Notes: a model not told the origin generated them from the letters alone. Shown: positions 22,387 through 32,444, counted from the stretch's first letter. The stretch: 64,000 bases of DNA from Pisolithus tinctorius (GCA_024663395.1 JANFAH010000002.1:3286001-3350000); one strand, 5' to 3'. A program made the numbers and translations.

Positions 22387-22401
22387 TAAGGGGGGGGATA
22401 C
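22387..22401 (+). promoter_or_regulatory. Polypurine tract of D1
   Basis: CTAAGGGGGGGGATAC just before the 3' LTR. The same motif precedes the 3' LTRs of D2 (43640-43655, minus), A2 (26003-26018, minus, CTAAGAGGGGGATAC) and E1 (before 36678). Confidence 0.85.
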
Positions 22402-22871
22402 TGTCACATACCGAGACACCCACAGTTTGGCCTTAGGTTCAGAACACCGAAACAAACTCTGTTCCTTGTTATACTCTTTTCTAGTTAGCTTCTGTACTGC
22501 CCTTGCTTGTGCTGGGGCAGTGTCTGTCTTCAGCTCTCTGATCCCTGTCTCCTCACTTAACCTTTAGTTGGTTCCTTGTACAGCTATTTAGTCTCCCACT
22601 GGCAACCCTGGCCTTTGGGTTACCGGTCTTTGGTATATATACTCTACATACGTTGTACTTAGCCCCCCAGTCTGAATATCAAACTAGTTCACCCTCTGCT
22701 CCTAAGCTTAAGCCTGAGATGACTCTTGGCTTTCGCTCCTGACCCCCCTTGGCTTTCTCTGACTTCAACCCAGCTTGCACAAGGGTCTAGCGCACAAGCT
22801 CAGACCAAGGGTTGTTGCACCCAGCACTCAGCCTTCAGCCTTCAACCCCTGTCCCAGTCTCAAACTTAACA
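22402..22871 (+). repeat. 3' LTR of D1 (470 bp)
   Basis: TGTCACATACC to CTTAACA. About 485 bp in D2. Contains the AGTCTGAATATCAAC transcript-start motif near 22670. Confidence 0.92.
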
Positions 22872-23240
22872 AGTTCACACTTTGTCCTTGGACAACATTC
22901 ATCCACCCAGATGATTGTTCCATGAGCACACTTTTTCCAACCCATGAGAGCCTTTCCACTCTGCTTCTGGACTCTTGCCAGGTAAATGTCTGCTTTCAGT
23001 ATTCAATGGAATGCTAACCCATCCATGTCAAGGAATGCAAACTAGTGTCTTGCTGGAAGCTGCCTTTACTGCTGTCTTTGCATCTCTGAACTCACAACCT
23101 CATGCTGTGAGTCAAAGTGTGGAAAGGTGGTGCAAACCAACCAAAACCAACACCAAAGACAAATAATGTGTGAGTGGTGGTTTGCCTCCATGGAACCTGG
23201 AGTGCAAAAAAATCTAAGTGGGGGGGATTTCAGTGGCAGG
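22872..23240. other. Unassigned flank of D1
   Basis: Sequence into which D1 inserted. Small plus-strand frames (22975-23166) show no domain. It ends with AAAAAAATCTAAGTGGGGGGG (23206-23226, split here by its A and G runs), which looks like a polypurine tract without a recognisable LTR behind it. Confidence 0.4.
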
Positions 23241-24185
23241 TGCTCCTAGTGCAAGTTGTTGATGAGTTACACAGGAACAGATGAGCAAGTGATGACTAGA
23301 CAGGGGATGCTGAATGGAACAAAGGTATTCAGCCGAAAGGACTCCTAGTGCAAGTTGTTGTCACATTATGCAGGAGTGGGAGGATGACTAAGCAAGACTG
23401 CTGACTAAGTGTGGATAAAGCTTCAGATAAAGGATGGATGCAGATAGACCCCTTCATGGAGCCTCAACTACCAAGTATGATGAATGGTGACAGATAGACT
23501 CTTCTGAATGAGCCTCAACTGTTGCCAACAAGTTACATATGCACTGAACTGACTGCTTGAGTGACTGCTGATTCACTTTGGGGGTTGTAGTTAAGTACAT
23601 GGGGGTTTATATACTGTGGGGGGAGTGCAGCCTATGACAAATGAGGCACAAACACTTGGTAAGTAATGAGTAAGGACTGTAAGCAATGAGTAATACTGAT
23701 GAGTAAGCAAGGAATGAAAAGTAAGCAAGCAAAGTGTTACACTTGACTGAAGTCAAGACATAGGGAGAGCTCAAATGCAGATGATTGGTTTCTACTGAGC
23801 AATGGCTGCAGTAACCTTTGTAAATGACAAAGGATTTGATCAATGCCATTAAGAGTGATCCTGGTTAGGGACACTGAGGGTGAAGTTCTGAGGACAACTG
23901 CATATGATTGAGCAGCTCAAGTCTGGAGTTCCAGGACTTGAGCTGGCAGGCTAAATACTACAAAGAAACGGACCATGAGGCATCTGCATGTATTGAGGTA
24001 ACTATGCCATTGGTTGAACAACAGTGGCACATGTCCTAAGCATGTAGAGGGTGAGCAATGCTAGTGGTGGAAATAGAGAGCTGTCGGATCAGAGAGAAGA
24101 TGGCTCTAAAAGGAAAGATGGTCCAATGGATCAAATGTAAGGTAAACATACAGTGAAAACAAAGAAACAGGGGTGAAACGTAACA
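23240..24185 (-). repeat. 3' LTR of family B copy B2 (far boundary approximate)
   Basis: Starts TGTTACGTTTC at 24185 on the minus strand, right after the polypurine tract AGAAGGGGGGTAA (24198-24186). A TATA box AGTATATAAAC lies near 23610, so the LTR extends past it. Short duplications occur in the R/U5 part (CTCCTAGTGCAAGTTGTTG near 23247 and 23341; AGATAGAC..GAGCCTCAACT near 23452 and 23492). The far end is unresolved. Confidence 0.6.
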
Positions 24186-24222
24186 TTACCCCCCTTCTAA
24201 ACATTGAAGTCCCTGACTTCAA

Positions 24223-24391
24223 CTACTCTCCATAAGGTTCTCCAGTCATATTGCTGATGGTGGAGTCGTTGAAGTCAAAATTATTGTCATATAGATCATC
24301 ATCCTCACTCCCAATGAGGGTACGATCATCTACCACACCAGGAGTGGCAATTATTTCTTGTAGCAGGTGGTGAGGGTGTAAAGATGGGCAT
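24223..24391 (-). pseudogene. C terminus of family B third ORF (B2)
   Basis: In-frame continuation of the ORF at 42317-43154 once D2 and the inversion are removed: the frame passes through the ATGCC target site and reads HHLLQEIIATPGVVDDR, an acidic segment (GSEDDDLYDNN) and ends at TAG 24223, 25 bp before the polypurine tract of B2. Confidence 0.75.
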
Positions 24392-24876
24392 TGTCACATA
24401 CTGAGAAACCCACAGTTTGGCCTTAGGTTCAGAATGCTGATTCAACACTGAATGCTGAAACACACTCTATTCCTCACTATACTTTTCTAGTTAGCTTCTG
24501 TACTGCCCTTGCTTGTGCTGAGGCAGTGTCTGTCCTCGGCTCTCTGATCCCTGCCTCCTTGTTTAACCTTTAGTTAGTTCCTTGCACAGCTATTTAGTCC
24601 CTCATCAGTAACCCTGGCCTTTGGGTTGCTGGTCTTCGGTATATGTACTCTACATACATTGTACTTAGCTCCCCAGTCTGAATATCAACTTAGTTCACCC
24701 CAAGTTCCCAGCTTAAGCCCAAGTTGACTCTCAGCTTTCGCTCCTGACCCTCCTTGACTCTCTCTGACTTTAACCTGGCTTGTGCAAGGGTCTAGTGCAT
24801 GAGCTAAGACCAAGGGTTGTTGCACCCAGTGCTTGGCCTTCAGCCTTCAACCACCGACCTAGTCACGAACTTAACA
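24392..24876 (+). repeat. 5' LTR of D2 (485 bp)
   Basis: TGTCACATACTG to CTTAACA. Predicted transcript start AGTCTGAATAT at 24675-24685. Partner LTR is 43155-43639, same length. Confidence 0.95.
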
Positions 24877-24889
24877 GTATATTCAGACT
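24877..24889 (+). promoter_or_regulatory. Primer binding site of D2 (self-priming type)
   Basis: GT then ATATTCAGACT (24879-24889), exact 11-nt complement of AGTCTGAATAT at 24675-24685. Confidence 0.75.
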
Positions 24890-24916
24890 GCCACTTGTGC
24901 AAGTCACTCACCACCC

Positions 24917-25479
24917 ATGACCAGAACCCACACCCAAGCTCAAGCAGACTGTGCTTTAGAATCTGCCTCTGCCTCGAGACCAACTCAACCTGAAACCTCA
25001 GATGACCCTCACCACCAGTCAGCCCTTAGTTCCCTCGCCAGCCACTGCCAGACTTCTGCAATCATGCAGCAGTTCCAAGGATTCTCAGCCCATTGTTCCA
25101 GTACTACACTGGCTTCCAATGATCGAGGTACACCAACACCAGCCAGTTGTCGGCCTCCTGCTCCCTTTGGCAACCCCAGAGGTGATGGTGATGACAACCT
25201 GGATGACTCTGACCATCACTCCAGTGATGACGACAATAACAACATCGATGATCCTTTTGGGCCTAATCCCAAGGAAGGTGAACACAAGGAAACTGAAGAA
25301 AACCTGCAAATGAGGGTCTTAGGCAGTCTCGCCAGGGCCATACAGTCCCTTGCCTGGTCTTCCTGCCAAGACACTGAAGGAGGCTCAGGATCAGCCAAGG
25401 TCTGAGAACCAGACACCTTCAATGGCACTGACCCAAAGAAGCTCTGGCAGTTCCTCATTCAGTGTGAGCTGACTTTCCA
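24917..25479 (+). pseudogene. gag N-terminal part of D2
   Basis: ATG 24917 (MTRTHTQAQADCALES). Ser/Pro and Asp-rich leader (GDDNLDDSDHHSSDDDNN), then one TGA where relatives have Arg, then EPDTFNGTDPKKLWQFLIQ. A2 is inserted after TTCCA (25475-25479); the codon is completed at 32973 (FQNKPQTF). Confidence 0.88.
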
Positions 25480-26002
25480 TGTCAAGTATGGGATGTCCGG
25501 GTTGAGGCTGGACCGGAGACCGAAGTGGGCGCGAGGCCGAGGGGTCAGGATCAGGAGAGGAGTCAAGGATACAGGTAGTTGGACTGATTGGACTTAGCGA
25601 CTGAGGATACAGCGCTATTCCCTTGTGTGGGCCTCAGTCTGAGTCCAAGGCTGAAGCGGGGTTATCAGAGTATACTTAGTTGATTTCAGACTGAGGTCTA
25701 CAGGCCGAGTATCTATGAGCTTATATACTAGAGTAGCTATAGTACGGAGACCGGTAATGCCAGTCTCGCAAGGATTGCTAAGACGATTGGTAAGGCAAGG
25801 ATTACTAATGTATGACTAAGGTAACGGAGACTGGGACAGGTGGACCGGGGACAACACTGGGCAGAGCTTAACCGAAGTGACAGACACTGCAAAGCAGTGT
25901 CTACCGTGCTAGACCAACTGGAGATACGGGACAGGCGAGGCTGAGGCCGGACTGAGTGAGTGCAAGGCCGAGTCCGGCCAGGGTCGAGGCATGACTATGA
26001 CA
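25480..26002 (-). repeat. 3' LTR of A2 (523 bp)
   Basis: Ends as in 32445-32967. It differs at some thirty sites, mostly C/T or G/A at CpG. Keeps the AGTCTGAAAT start motif (25692-25683), which the 5' copy has lost. The polypurine tract CTAAGAGGGGGATAC adjoins at 26003. Confidence 0.95.
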
Positions 26003-26122
26003 GTATCCCCCTCTTAGGGGTTGAACCCATGAGACCCCTGCGAGAGTGGCAGGCTGAGTTTGAAAAACCAATACTTGTGGCTCGCTAAGCCCTTTGCATC
26101 TTTCTTTCTCATCCTATTCATC

Positions 26123-27173
26123 ATGTCTGAATCGAGGCCGATCAGCACGACTGGCAATGACAACAAAGGCTGGGTCATCGTTGACTGGACCCAGGTAGCA
26201 GACAACGCCATCAGGTATGACACCGATGACGAAGAGGAGGTGATGAAGGCGAAGGCGAAGGAGAGAAAAAGGCAAAAGGCAGCCAAGCAAGCCCAGCGGG
26301 AGGAGCAGGCTTGGATTGAGGCTGAGAGGGTGGTGAGAGAGCAAGCCGAGGCCAAGAGGATAGCATGGGAGGCCAAGGAGCAAAGGGCTCACAAGGAAGA
26401 AGAGAAGTGCAGAGCCGAGGAGGAGAAGGAGGCCGAGCAGAAACATAAGGCCAAGGCCAACAAGGGAGATGAGGCTGGGGGGGAGGTGAGGAAGGTGGTT
26501 ATGGACCCCAGGTGAGTACTCTTTCAACCTTGTGCATTTTTTTCATTTAATCTCCTCTGTTAGATGTACTCACTGCTCCTGAGCTAAGGTCACCTGTGAG
26601 TTCCTCATAGATGGCAATAAGAAGTGGGTAGCCTGCGTTCAGTGCAACCTATCGAAGGGCAAGTGCTGGTGGCCGGGAGACGGGAAGGATGCCAAGGCCA
26701 GTCCCAAGGTCAAGGCTGACAAAGGGAAGAAGCGGAAGGCTGACAAAGAGACGCCAGAGCCCGGGCCGAGCCAGAAGAAGCAGGCAAAGTCCAGGCTGAC
26801 CGAGGTGCTGGAGATTGACGAGCCTGAGGCCAGTGGGAGTGGGGTGAGGAAGGCCAGCACAGGGGGACCCTCTGGCTTAGAAGAAAAGCTCGAGCAGCTT
26901 ATTGATGTCACAGGGCTCATTGCCAACAACCTGGCGGGGCTCTTCGAGCTTCATGAGACCGTGGCTGAGAACTCAGGCCGCATAGCCGACACGCTCGAGT
27001 CGCTGCTCGACAAGTCCTATGGCTTTGGCATGGTGGTGTCCCCCTTGGACTCGGGCTCATCTGAGCTCGACTCCAATGAGTTGTGTGAGGAGGCCAACTG
27101 GTTAAGAACCCATGGCGAAGACGAGGAGGAGGAGGCCAGAGGGGAAGATGAACCCATGGCTGAGGCCGAGTAG
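26123..27173 (+). pseudogene. Antisense accessory gene of A2 (coiled coil, intron, Zn2Cys6)
   Basis: Opposite to gag-pol; ATG 26123 (MSESRPISTTG) lies 120 bp from the 3' LTR, and the gene ends 183 bp short of the pol stop. An in-frame ATG at 26060 is an alternative. Exon 1 (26123-26511) encodes an acidic start (YDTDDEEEVMKAKAKERKR) and a long charged coiled coil. An intron 26512-26563 (GTGAGT..TTAG, 52 nt) is followed by exon 2, whose first residues form C-x2-C-x6-C-x12-C-x2-C-x6-C (codons 26565-26666), the Zn(II)2Cys6 spacing. A single TGA (26580) falls inside the cluster. Then a Lys-rich stretch (KADKGKKRKADKE), a leucine-rich segment (LEEKLEQLIDVTGLIANN) and an acidic end. Function unknown; possibly DNA binding. 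Confidence 0.8.
26512..26563 (+). other. Intron in A2 accessory gene
   Basis: GTGAGTACTC to CTCTGTTAG, 52 nt. Splicing joins codon AG|A (Arg) directly to the first Cys of the zinc cluster. E1's homologue has a 54-nt intron a little before its cluster (36051-36104). Being antisense to the genomic RNA, it would not be removed during retrotransposition. Confidence 0.75.
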
Positions 27174-27356
27174 TTTTGTAGCATACGGTCTTGTAGTTTT
27201 TTCCTTCTGCGAATGTCATGCGTCTGGTGTCCAGTGTCCGGTGTCCAGTAAAGTAAGAGAAACAGAAGAAAGGGAAAACAAGGTAAGTAAGAGATCAAAG
27301 AAAACTAGATACCAATAGAAAACAGAAAAGAAGCTGAGGCCAGTTGAGACTGGTCC

Positions 27357-28819
27357 TCATTGATATGGTCTGGGTTTACCAGGATAGCTGGAGTGAAATT
27401 CTTGGATGAGTTCAGAAGCATTGTCAAGCTCTGTAGCGAGTACCCAAGTAGTTTCTTCATCAGTCCCCTCATAGCCGGTCCACCGGACTAGATACTGTAA
27501 CCAACACCGGCAACGCCGGTCGACCTTAGAGTCGAGGATTTCTGCTACCTCAAACTCTAGTTCACTGTCAACTTCGGCTGGTGGGGGTGGTGGTTGGGTC
27601 CAGTTCGGGATGGTGTTAGGGACAGCCAGCTCGAGTTGGGAAACATGGAAGACTGGGTGCACTGTGCACATTGAGTCTGGCAGGCACAGTGTGAAAGAGT
27701 GGGTACCGGCCTGAGCTATGACCGGGTATGGCCCAAGGTTCTTCTCTGAGAGTTTCTTGGAAGGCTGGGTCAACCAGAAATATTTAGCTTTGACATACAC
27801 CTGGTCACCGACCTTGAAGTCCAGGGCCGGCATGCATTTAGCATCGGCTGGTCCTTGGTAGCATTGTTGTGCGAGGGTCATCTCCTCACGTAGGTACTGG
27901 TGCAATGCATCTAGATCGACTGCATAATCGTGAGCCCGAGTGGAGGTAAGATCGTGCTCAGGGTATACTGAGATGTTGGGATGGTAGCCCTTATTAGCGA
28001 AGAAGGGTGAAACACCAGTAGTAGTGCTAGGGGCATTATTGTAAGCAAACTCGGCCAGGGGTAGTAGGTCGGCCCAGTTGTCCTGCTGGTAGTTGCAGTA
28101 CACTCGGAGGTATTGCTCAAGAGTTTGGTTGGTCCTTTCAGTCTGACCATCACCTTTGGGGTGGTAGCCTGAAGTGAAGTGTAGGCACATGTCCAAGGCC
28201 TTACCGAGTACTGGAAGAAGTGCGAGACGAACTCCGAGCCTCGGTCTGAGGTTACATGGGCCAGCACCCCGTGCTTAGAAAAGACATGGAGTAGGAACAA
28301 CCTGGCAAGTTCTGGGGCTGTTATGTCATGGGTGGGGATGAATATGGCCTGCTTGGAAAGCTGGTCAACTACGATGAGGATGGCCGTGAAGCCAGTTGAG
28401 GCCGGGAGTTGCTCAATGAAATCCATAGAAATAGAATTCCATGGCTTCTCTGGCACCGGGAGTTGCTTGAGGAGGCCGTAAGGCCGATGGCGGGGAACCT
28501 TAGCCCGAGCACAGGCCATGCAAGACCGGACATAGTCTTTGATGAAGGTCCTGAGGCTGGGCCAGGTATACTCACACTGAATGAGCTCCAGTGTGCATTT
28601 TTGGCCGAAGTGGCCAGACAGAGGGTCGTCATGCTTGAGGCGCAAGACCCTAAGGTGAAAGTCATTTGAGTCCGGCACATAGATCCTTCCATCAAGCCGA
28701 AGGAAGCCGGTATCATCTACTGACCACTGGGGATCAGACATGTCGGACAGGCGGATTTGTGAGACCGGGTCGTCTGGCAGTGCAGTCAGGATATCATTAT
28801 GAAGTTTTTCTATATCCAT
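27357..28819 (-). pseudogene. pol of A2: integrase and chromodomain
   Basis: Starts MDIEKLHNDIL (28819). HHCC zinc domain (KHDDPLSGHFG; CMACARAK), catalytic SMDFIEQ, TSDRGSEF and DGQTERTNQ are all present. One frameshift near 28200-28215 (after EFVSHFF). GPY-type region NLGPYPVIAQAGTHSF. C-terminal chromodomain FEVAEILDSKVD, YLVRWTGYEGTDEETTW, ending at TAA-type stop 27357 after KPRPYQ. The chromodomain would direct insertion to marked chromatin. Confidence 0.92.
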
Positions 28820-28825
28820 CAGTGC

Positions 28826-31074
28826 GACTGCTCATAAGACCAGGTACTCGAGGTATGTGGTGTGAAGGGAGACTGCTAGTTGTTCTTGGGTGAAGACCAG
28901 TCTCAGGTTTTGCGGGTTCACTCGGGCATAGCCACTATCCCCCTCTTTGGGGTAGACGTCCCATCGTCTAGTAAGGGCGTTGGGCTTAGCCCTGAGCTTA
29001 CCGGGCCTAAATCTGATGATCATATTGAATTGCGAAAGGAATTCAGACCAGCGAGCTTGGCAGTGGGTGAGTACTTTAGAGGTAGAAAAGTACTCGAGAT
29101 TCTTGTGGTCGGTAACAACGTTGACTGGTGAGGCCGAGCCCTTAAGGTAGTGGTGCCAGGTCCGGAATGCTTCAAAGATTGCAAGCAGTTCCTTATCGTG
29201 GGTATCATAATTCAATTCCGGGGCTATCAGAGTCTGGGAGTAAAAAGCAACCAGGTGGATCTGGCTGTCGCTGCAGGTGATAGAGAGGATGCTGGCGATG
29301 GCATAGTCCGAAGCATCGGTCTCAACAGTGATAGGAACCCCGGGGATGAAGTGGGTTAAGACTGGTGCGGTAGTGAAGGTGGCCTTGAGGTTATTAAATG
29401 ACCAGCGACACTCCTCTGAGAAGTTCCAAGGAGCACCCTTGCGGGTAAGCCGAGTCAGCGGTATGACAATGTCCGAGTAGTTAAAGATAAAACAGCGGTA
29501 AAAATTGGCGAAGCCGAGGAAAGATTGAATGTCCTTGACCTTGCGAGCCTCAGGCCAGTCGCAGATGGTCTGGACCTTTTCCTTGGACATCATGAGGCCG
29601 GCAGGGGAGAGGTGGAACCTGAGGTATTCGACCAAGTCTGAGTGAAACTCACATTTCTCCGGCTTTGCATAAAGGCTGTGAAGCTGAAGCTGGCAGAGTA
29701 CCTCTCGGACATGCTGCTTGTGAGACTCCTTATCTCCAGAGTAGATCAGGATGTCATCTAGGTAGACGACCACACAGACATCCAACATATCCACGAAGAT
29801 AGTGTTGATGAAGCGCTGGAAGGTGGCCGGGGCATTGGTGAGGCCGAAGGGCATCACTAACCACTCGTAAGAACCATACCGAGTCCGGAATGCGGTTTTC
29901 CATTCATCGCCCGGAGCAATCTGGACGAGATGGTAGGCATGCTGAAGATCAATTTTAGTATAGATCTTGGCTCGGCTTGGTGAATCCAAGAGGTCGGAGA
30001 TGAGTGGGAGTGGGTAGCGGTCCTTCTTAGTGATTTTGTTGAGGCCGCGGAAGTCTACACAAAGTCAGAGGGAGCCGTCCTTCTTTTTGACAAAGAGGAC
30101 TGGAGCAGCATAGGGGGAAGAGGTTGGCTGAATGAATCTGGTAGCAAGGTTTTCATCGATGAAAGTCTGGAGAGCTTGGAGCTCGACTGGAGACAGCAAG
30201 TAGATTGTGCTGAGAGGCGGGGTTGTTCCTTCTTCGAGCTCTATCTTTAGGTCATACTCCCAGTGGGGTGGGAGTGCCAAGGCCTTGGCCTTGCTGAATA
30301 CATCAGTGAAGTCATGGTACTCTTCCGGTACATTGGGTAAGGCCGGAGGAGAGGAAGCCGAGGCCGATCGGGCTTGAGCTGAGTCCGAGGGGTGGAGCTG
30401 AAGTTGGAACTGGACAGACCCTTCTAGTTTGCAGGTGCGCACAAAAGTGGCTGCATTGATTAGGGAAACAAGAGGGGCCTTCAGGGGGGTGCGAGCCGGG
30501 GAGTCGGAGACCGGTACAGATGGTGCAAGGCCAGGTTGGTCACTAGGACCGGAGTCAGGGAGGCTGGTGGAAACCGGGCTTACGGGGGGTGTCAATGGGG
30601 TTGGCATTCCTTGTGCAGGAGTCTGGAATGTTAGACTGCCCAATACCCAATCAATCAATGGATTGTAGCAGGTGAGCCAGTCATGTCCAAGAACTACTCT
30701 ACACTCAGAATCCAACAGGGCTAGATACAGGGTTACTGGGGTGACATCGCCAGACGCGAAGTGGATGTTGACATCTACTGCTTGGGTTATGGTAAAGGTG
30801 GACGTTCCATCAAAAAGCCGGAGTCGGATTGGGGAGACCGAGTACGGGGTAAAAGATTGTTGATTAGCAAAGTGATTATCTATAAAACAGTGAGTGGAAC
30901 CAGAGTCCACTAAAGTACGAAGCCGAGGTAAATCTGGGTTTTCTAATGTGACATACAGGGTCAAGGAGTTCAGACTGGAAAGAGCGGATGCATTGAGACG
31001 AGCCTCCAAGTTTGCACAACCGGAGTCAACGCAGCTCCCAGATTGTGCAGAGTCCTGGGAGCTGCTACCTATTT
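28826..31074 (-). pseudogene. pol of A2: protease, RT, RNase H
   Basis: Protease LVDSGSTHCFID and VLGHDWLTCYNPLIDWV. RT has an intact YLDDILIYS box and MPFGLTNAPATFQRF. TGA stops near 30065 (KKDGSL-stop-LCVDF) and near 28832 (LEYLVL-stop-AVALM) replace Arg codons of relatives. RNase [40 protein letters not shown]. Reached by -1 shift from gag at 31072-31078. Apart from the two stops the frame is continuous. Confidence 0.93.
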
Positions 31075-31078
31075 TTTT
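31031..31078 (-). promoter_or_regulatory. -1 frameshift signal of A2
   Basis: ACA AAA AAA TAG: heptamer A AAA AAA at 31078-31072, gag stop 31071-31069, 3-nt GTA, then a perfect 11-bp hairpin GCAGCTCCCAG (31065-31055)/CTGGGAGCTGC (31041-31031) with a 13-nt loop. Spacer of 6 nt fits known viral signals. The -1 frame is open through the hairpin to the protease. Confidence 0.87.
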
Positions 31079-32406
31079 GTCTCAGGGGTAGAACCCGAGC
31101 CCGAGGCCGGTGCGGCCTCGGTGGTGGCCACAGCATGAGCTTTGGCCTTTCTGGCTTTCTTGGGGCATTTGTCAGCGAAATGACCAGACCCTCCACAGAA
31201 CATGCAGAGGTTTCTGTCTAGGTGACGCTTGTGTTCCTCTGGGGTAAGCTTTCCATCTTTGCTGAGTTTGCTAGGCTCGGGCTTGGATGAATTGCTGTTA
31301 TTACCATTGCCCGGCTTCAATGAAGCTGGCTTAGGGGAAGAACCAGAGTTGTTATTGTTGCCAGTCTTGGTCTTCTCTTGACTGTTGTTGCCAGAACCTC
31401 TGGACTTATTGTTGCTGGAGTTGGACGAGCCTTGGTGCTTACTCGCCCGCTGGACTTCTTCCTTGCACTCCCAATAGCACGCATCTATCTCCTGGGCAAG
31501 GTGGCAGAGCTCATGTAGAGTCTGGGGTTTTCCAACCCAGCAGACCTCATCTTTGATTCGGTCTGGAAGGCCGGAATAGAAATGGTGGCACAGCACACCG
31601 TCTCCATAGCCTCGGACTTGCGAGGCAAGCTGATTAAAGTCAACTATGTATTTGTTGATGCGCTGGTTATCCTTCATGTGTAAATGGTCGAGCTGACTCT
31701 CGGCGTCAGCAACCAGGTCGTGGGGGCCAAAGGTGGTTTGTAGCTCTAAGGCAAACTCCCTCCAGGAGTCCATCCAGAGAGGCCAGTCATTGGGGTCATC
31801 GAGCCCGAGCAAGTCCGGCTCGAACCATTCAAGGGCCATGCCCTTGAGGTAAGACTGCACAAAGATGACTTTGGCACAGTCAGTCCTGAAAGCCTGGGGA
31901 CAGTCTTGGAAATTGAGCTCGCACTGGATGAAGAAAGTGCGAAGTTTCTTTGGGTCGGTACCATCAAAAGTGTTGGGCTCGTGCAACTTGGTCCTGCTTG
32001 AGGATTCAGGGCTAGTGCGGGCATTGCGAGCCAACAGTTTGATGGCCGATGCGAGGTTGTCCAAGACTGTGATGGCGGGCTCGGTGTCCGGATCTGGGAA
32101 GTCTGGATCATCATCACCAGGACCATTATTACCAGGGTCATCATCATCTGGGTTGTTGTCATCATCGCCGCCCGGCCCATCATCACCAGGGTCACCCTTG
32201 GGGATGGGAGCAGTGGGACAATGTGGAGTGGGGGTATTGGATGTGCAGGCTGAAAAGCCCCTGAAAGGACTGACGGGGTCTGGGGAGCGCCTAGTGGTGC
32301 CCAATGCAGCTAGAGCTGTTTTGTGGCGAGCCCCACTGGCTGAAGCGGAGTCGGGGTTAGTGGCAGAACAACCACAGGGAGGTTGAAAACGAGTCTTGGT
32401 TGCCAT
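31069..32406 (-). CDS. Gag polyprotein of A2, intact
   Basis: 445 codons, ATG 32406, no internal stop. Residues about 1-150 are a Ser/Pro and then Asp/Gly/Asn-rich leader (GDDGPGGDDDNNPDDDD). The capsid-like region (about 155-330) has NTFDGTDPKKLRTFF, SYLKGMALEWFEPDLL, INKYIVDFNQLASQVRGYG and FYSGLPDRIKDEVCWVGKP. An Asn/Ser/Gly/Lys linker follows, then a CCHC knuckle at about 401-414 (CMFCGGSGHFADKC) for RNA packaging and a basic end. It terminates at the frameshift site, so most ribosomes would stop here and a minority would make Gag-Pol. The only intact Gag in the window. Confidence 0.94.
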   Translation of the reverse strand: MATKTRFQPPCGCSATNPDSASASGARHKTALAALGTTRRSPDPVSPFRGFSACTSNTPTPHCPTAPIPKGDPGDDGPGGDDDNNPDDDDPGNNGPGDDDPDFPDPDTEPAITVLDNLASAIKLLARNARTSPESSSRTKLHEPNTFDGTDPKKLRTFFIQCELNFQDCPQAFRTDCAKVIFVQSYLKGMALEWFEPDLLGLDDPNDWPLWMDSWREFALELQTTFGPHDLVADAESQLDHLHMKDNQRINKYIVDFNQLASQVRGYGDGVLCHHFYSGLPDRIKDEVCWVGKPQTLHELCHLAQEIDACYWECKEEVQRASKHQGSSNSSNNKSRGSGNNSQEKTKTGNNNNSGSSPKPASLKPGNGNNSNSSKPEPSKLSKDGKLTPEEHKRHLDRNLCMFCGGSGHFADKCPKKARKAKAHAVATTEAAPASGSGSTPETKK

Positions 32407-32432
32407 GATGTATTAGACCCACACAAGTGGAG

Positions 32433-32444
32433 AGTCTGAAATAC
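32433..32444 (-). promoter_or_regulatory. Primer binding site of A2 (self-priming type)
   Basis: GT then ATTTCAGACT (32442-32433) beside the LTR. Complementary to AGTCTGAAAT of the 3' LTR (25692-25683). The 5' LTR now reads AGTTTGAAAT (32657-32648), one transition. A second complementarity, CTTGTGTGGG after the site to CCCACGCAAG in the LTR, resembles the U5-IR stem. Confidence 0.72.

Larger units (their letters stand above)
16588..22871 (+). mobile_element. Family D chromovirus copy D1 (5' end left of window)
   Basis: Plus-strand Ty3/gypsy element entered in the middle of gag because family C is inserted there. Gag end, frameshift site, pol with chromodomain (to 21080), antisense accessory gene (22258-21200), polypurine tract and 3' LTR (22402-22871). 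It carries many TGA/TAG stops and is almost free of CpG, so it is an old copy. A solo family A LTR lies at 16959-17468. Confidence 0.9.
24392..25479 (+). mobile_element. Family D chromovirus copy D2, first part
   Basis: 5' LTR, primer site and gag start. D2 continues at 32973-35161 beyond A2 and then, inverted, from 47246 down to 43155. Target duplication: GGCAT at 24387-24391 and its complement ATGCC at 43150-43154. With A2 removed and the inversion undone D2 is about 7.4 kb with two 485-bp LTRs. Confidence 0.93.

Noticed and set aside
23732..24185. TGTTAC at 23732 as inner end of the B2 3' LTR (454 bp with TGTTAC/GTAACA ends)
   Set aside because: The likely TATA box (about 23610) lies outside this interval, so the LTR must be longer. 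The match is probably chance.
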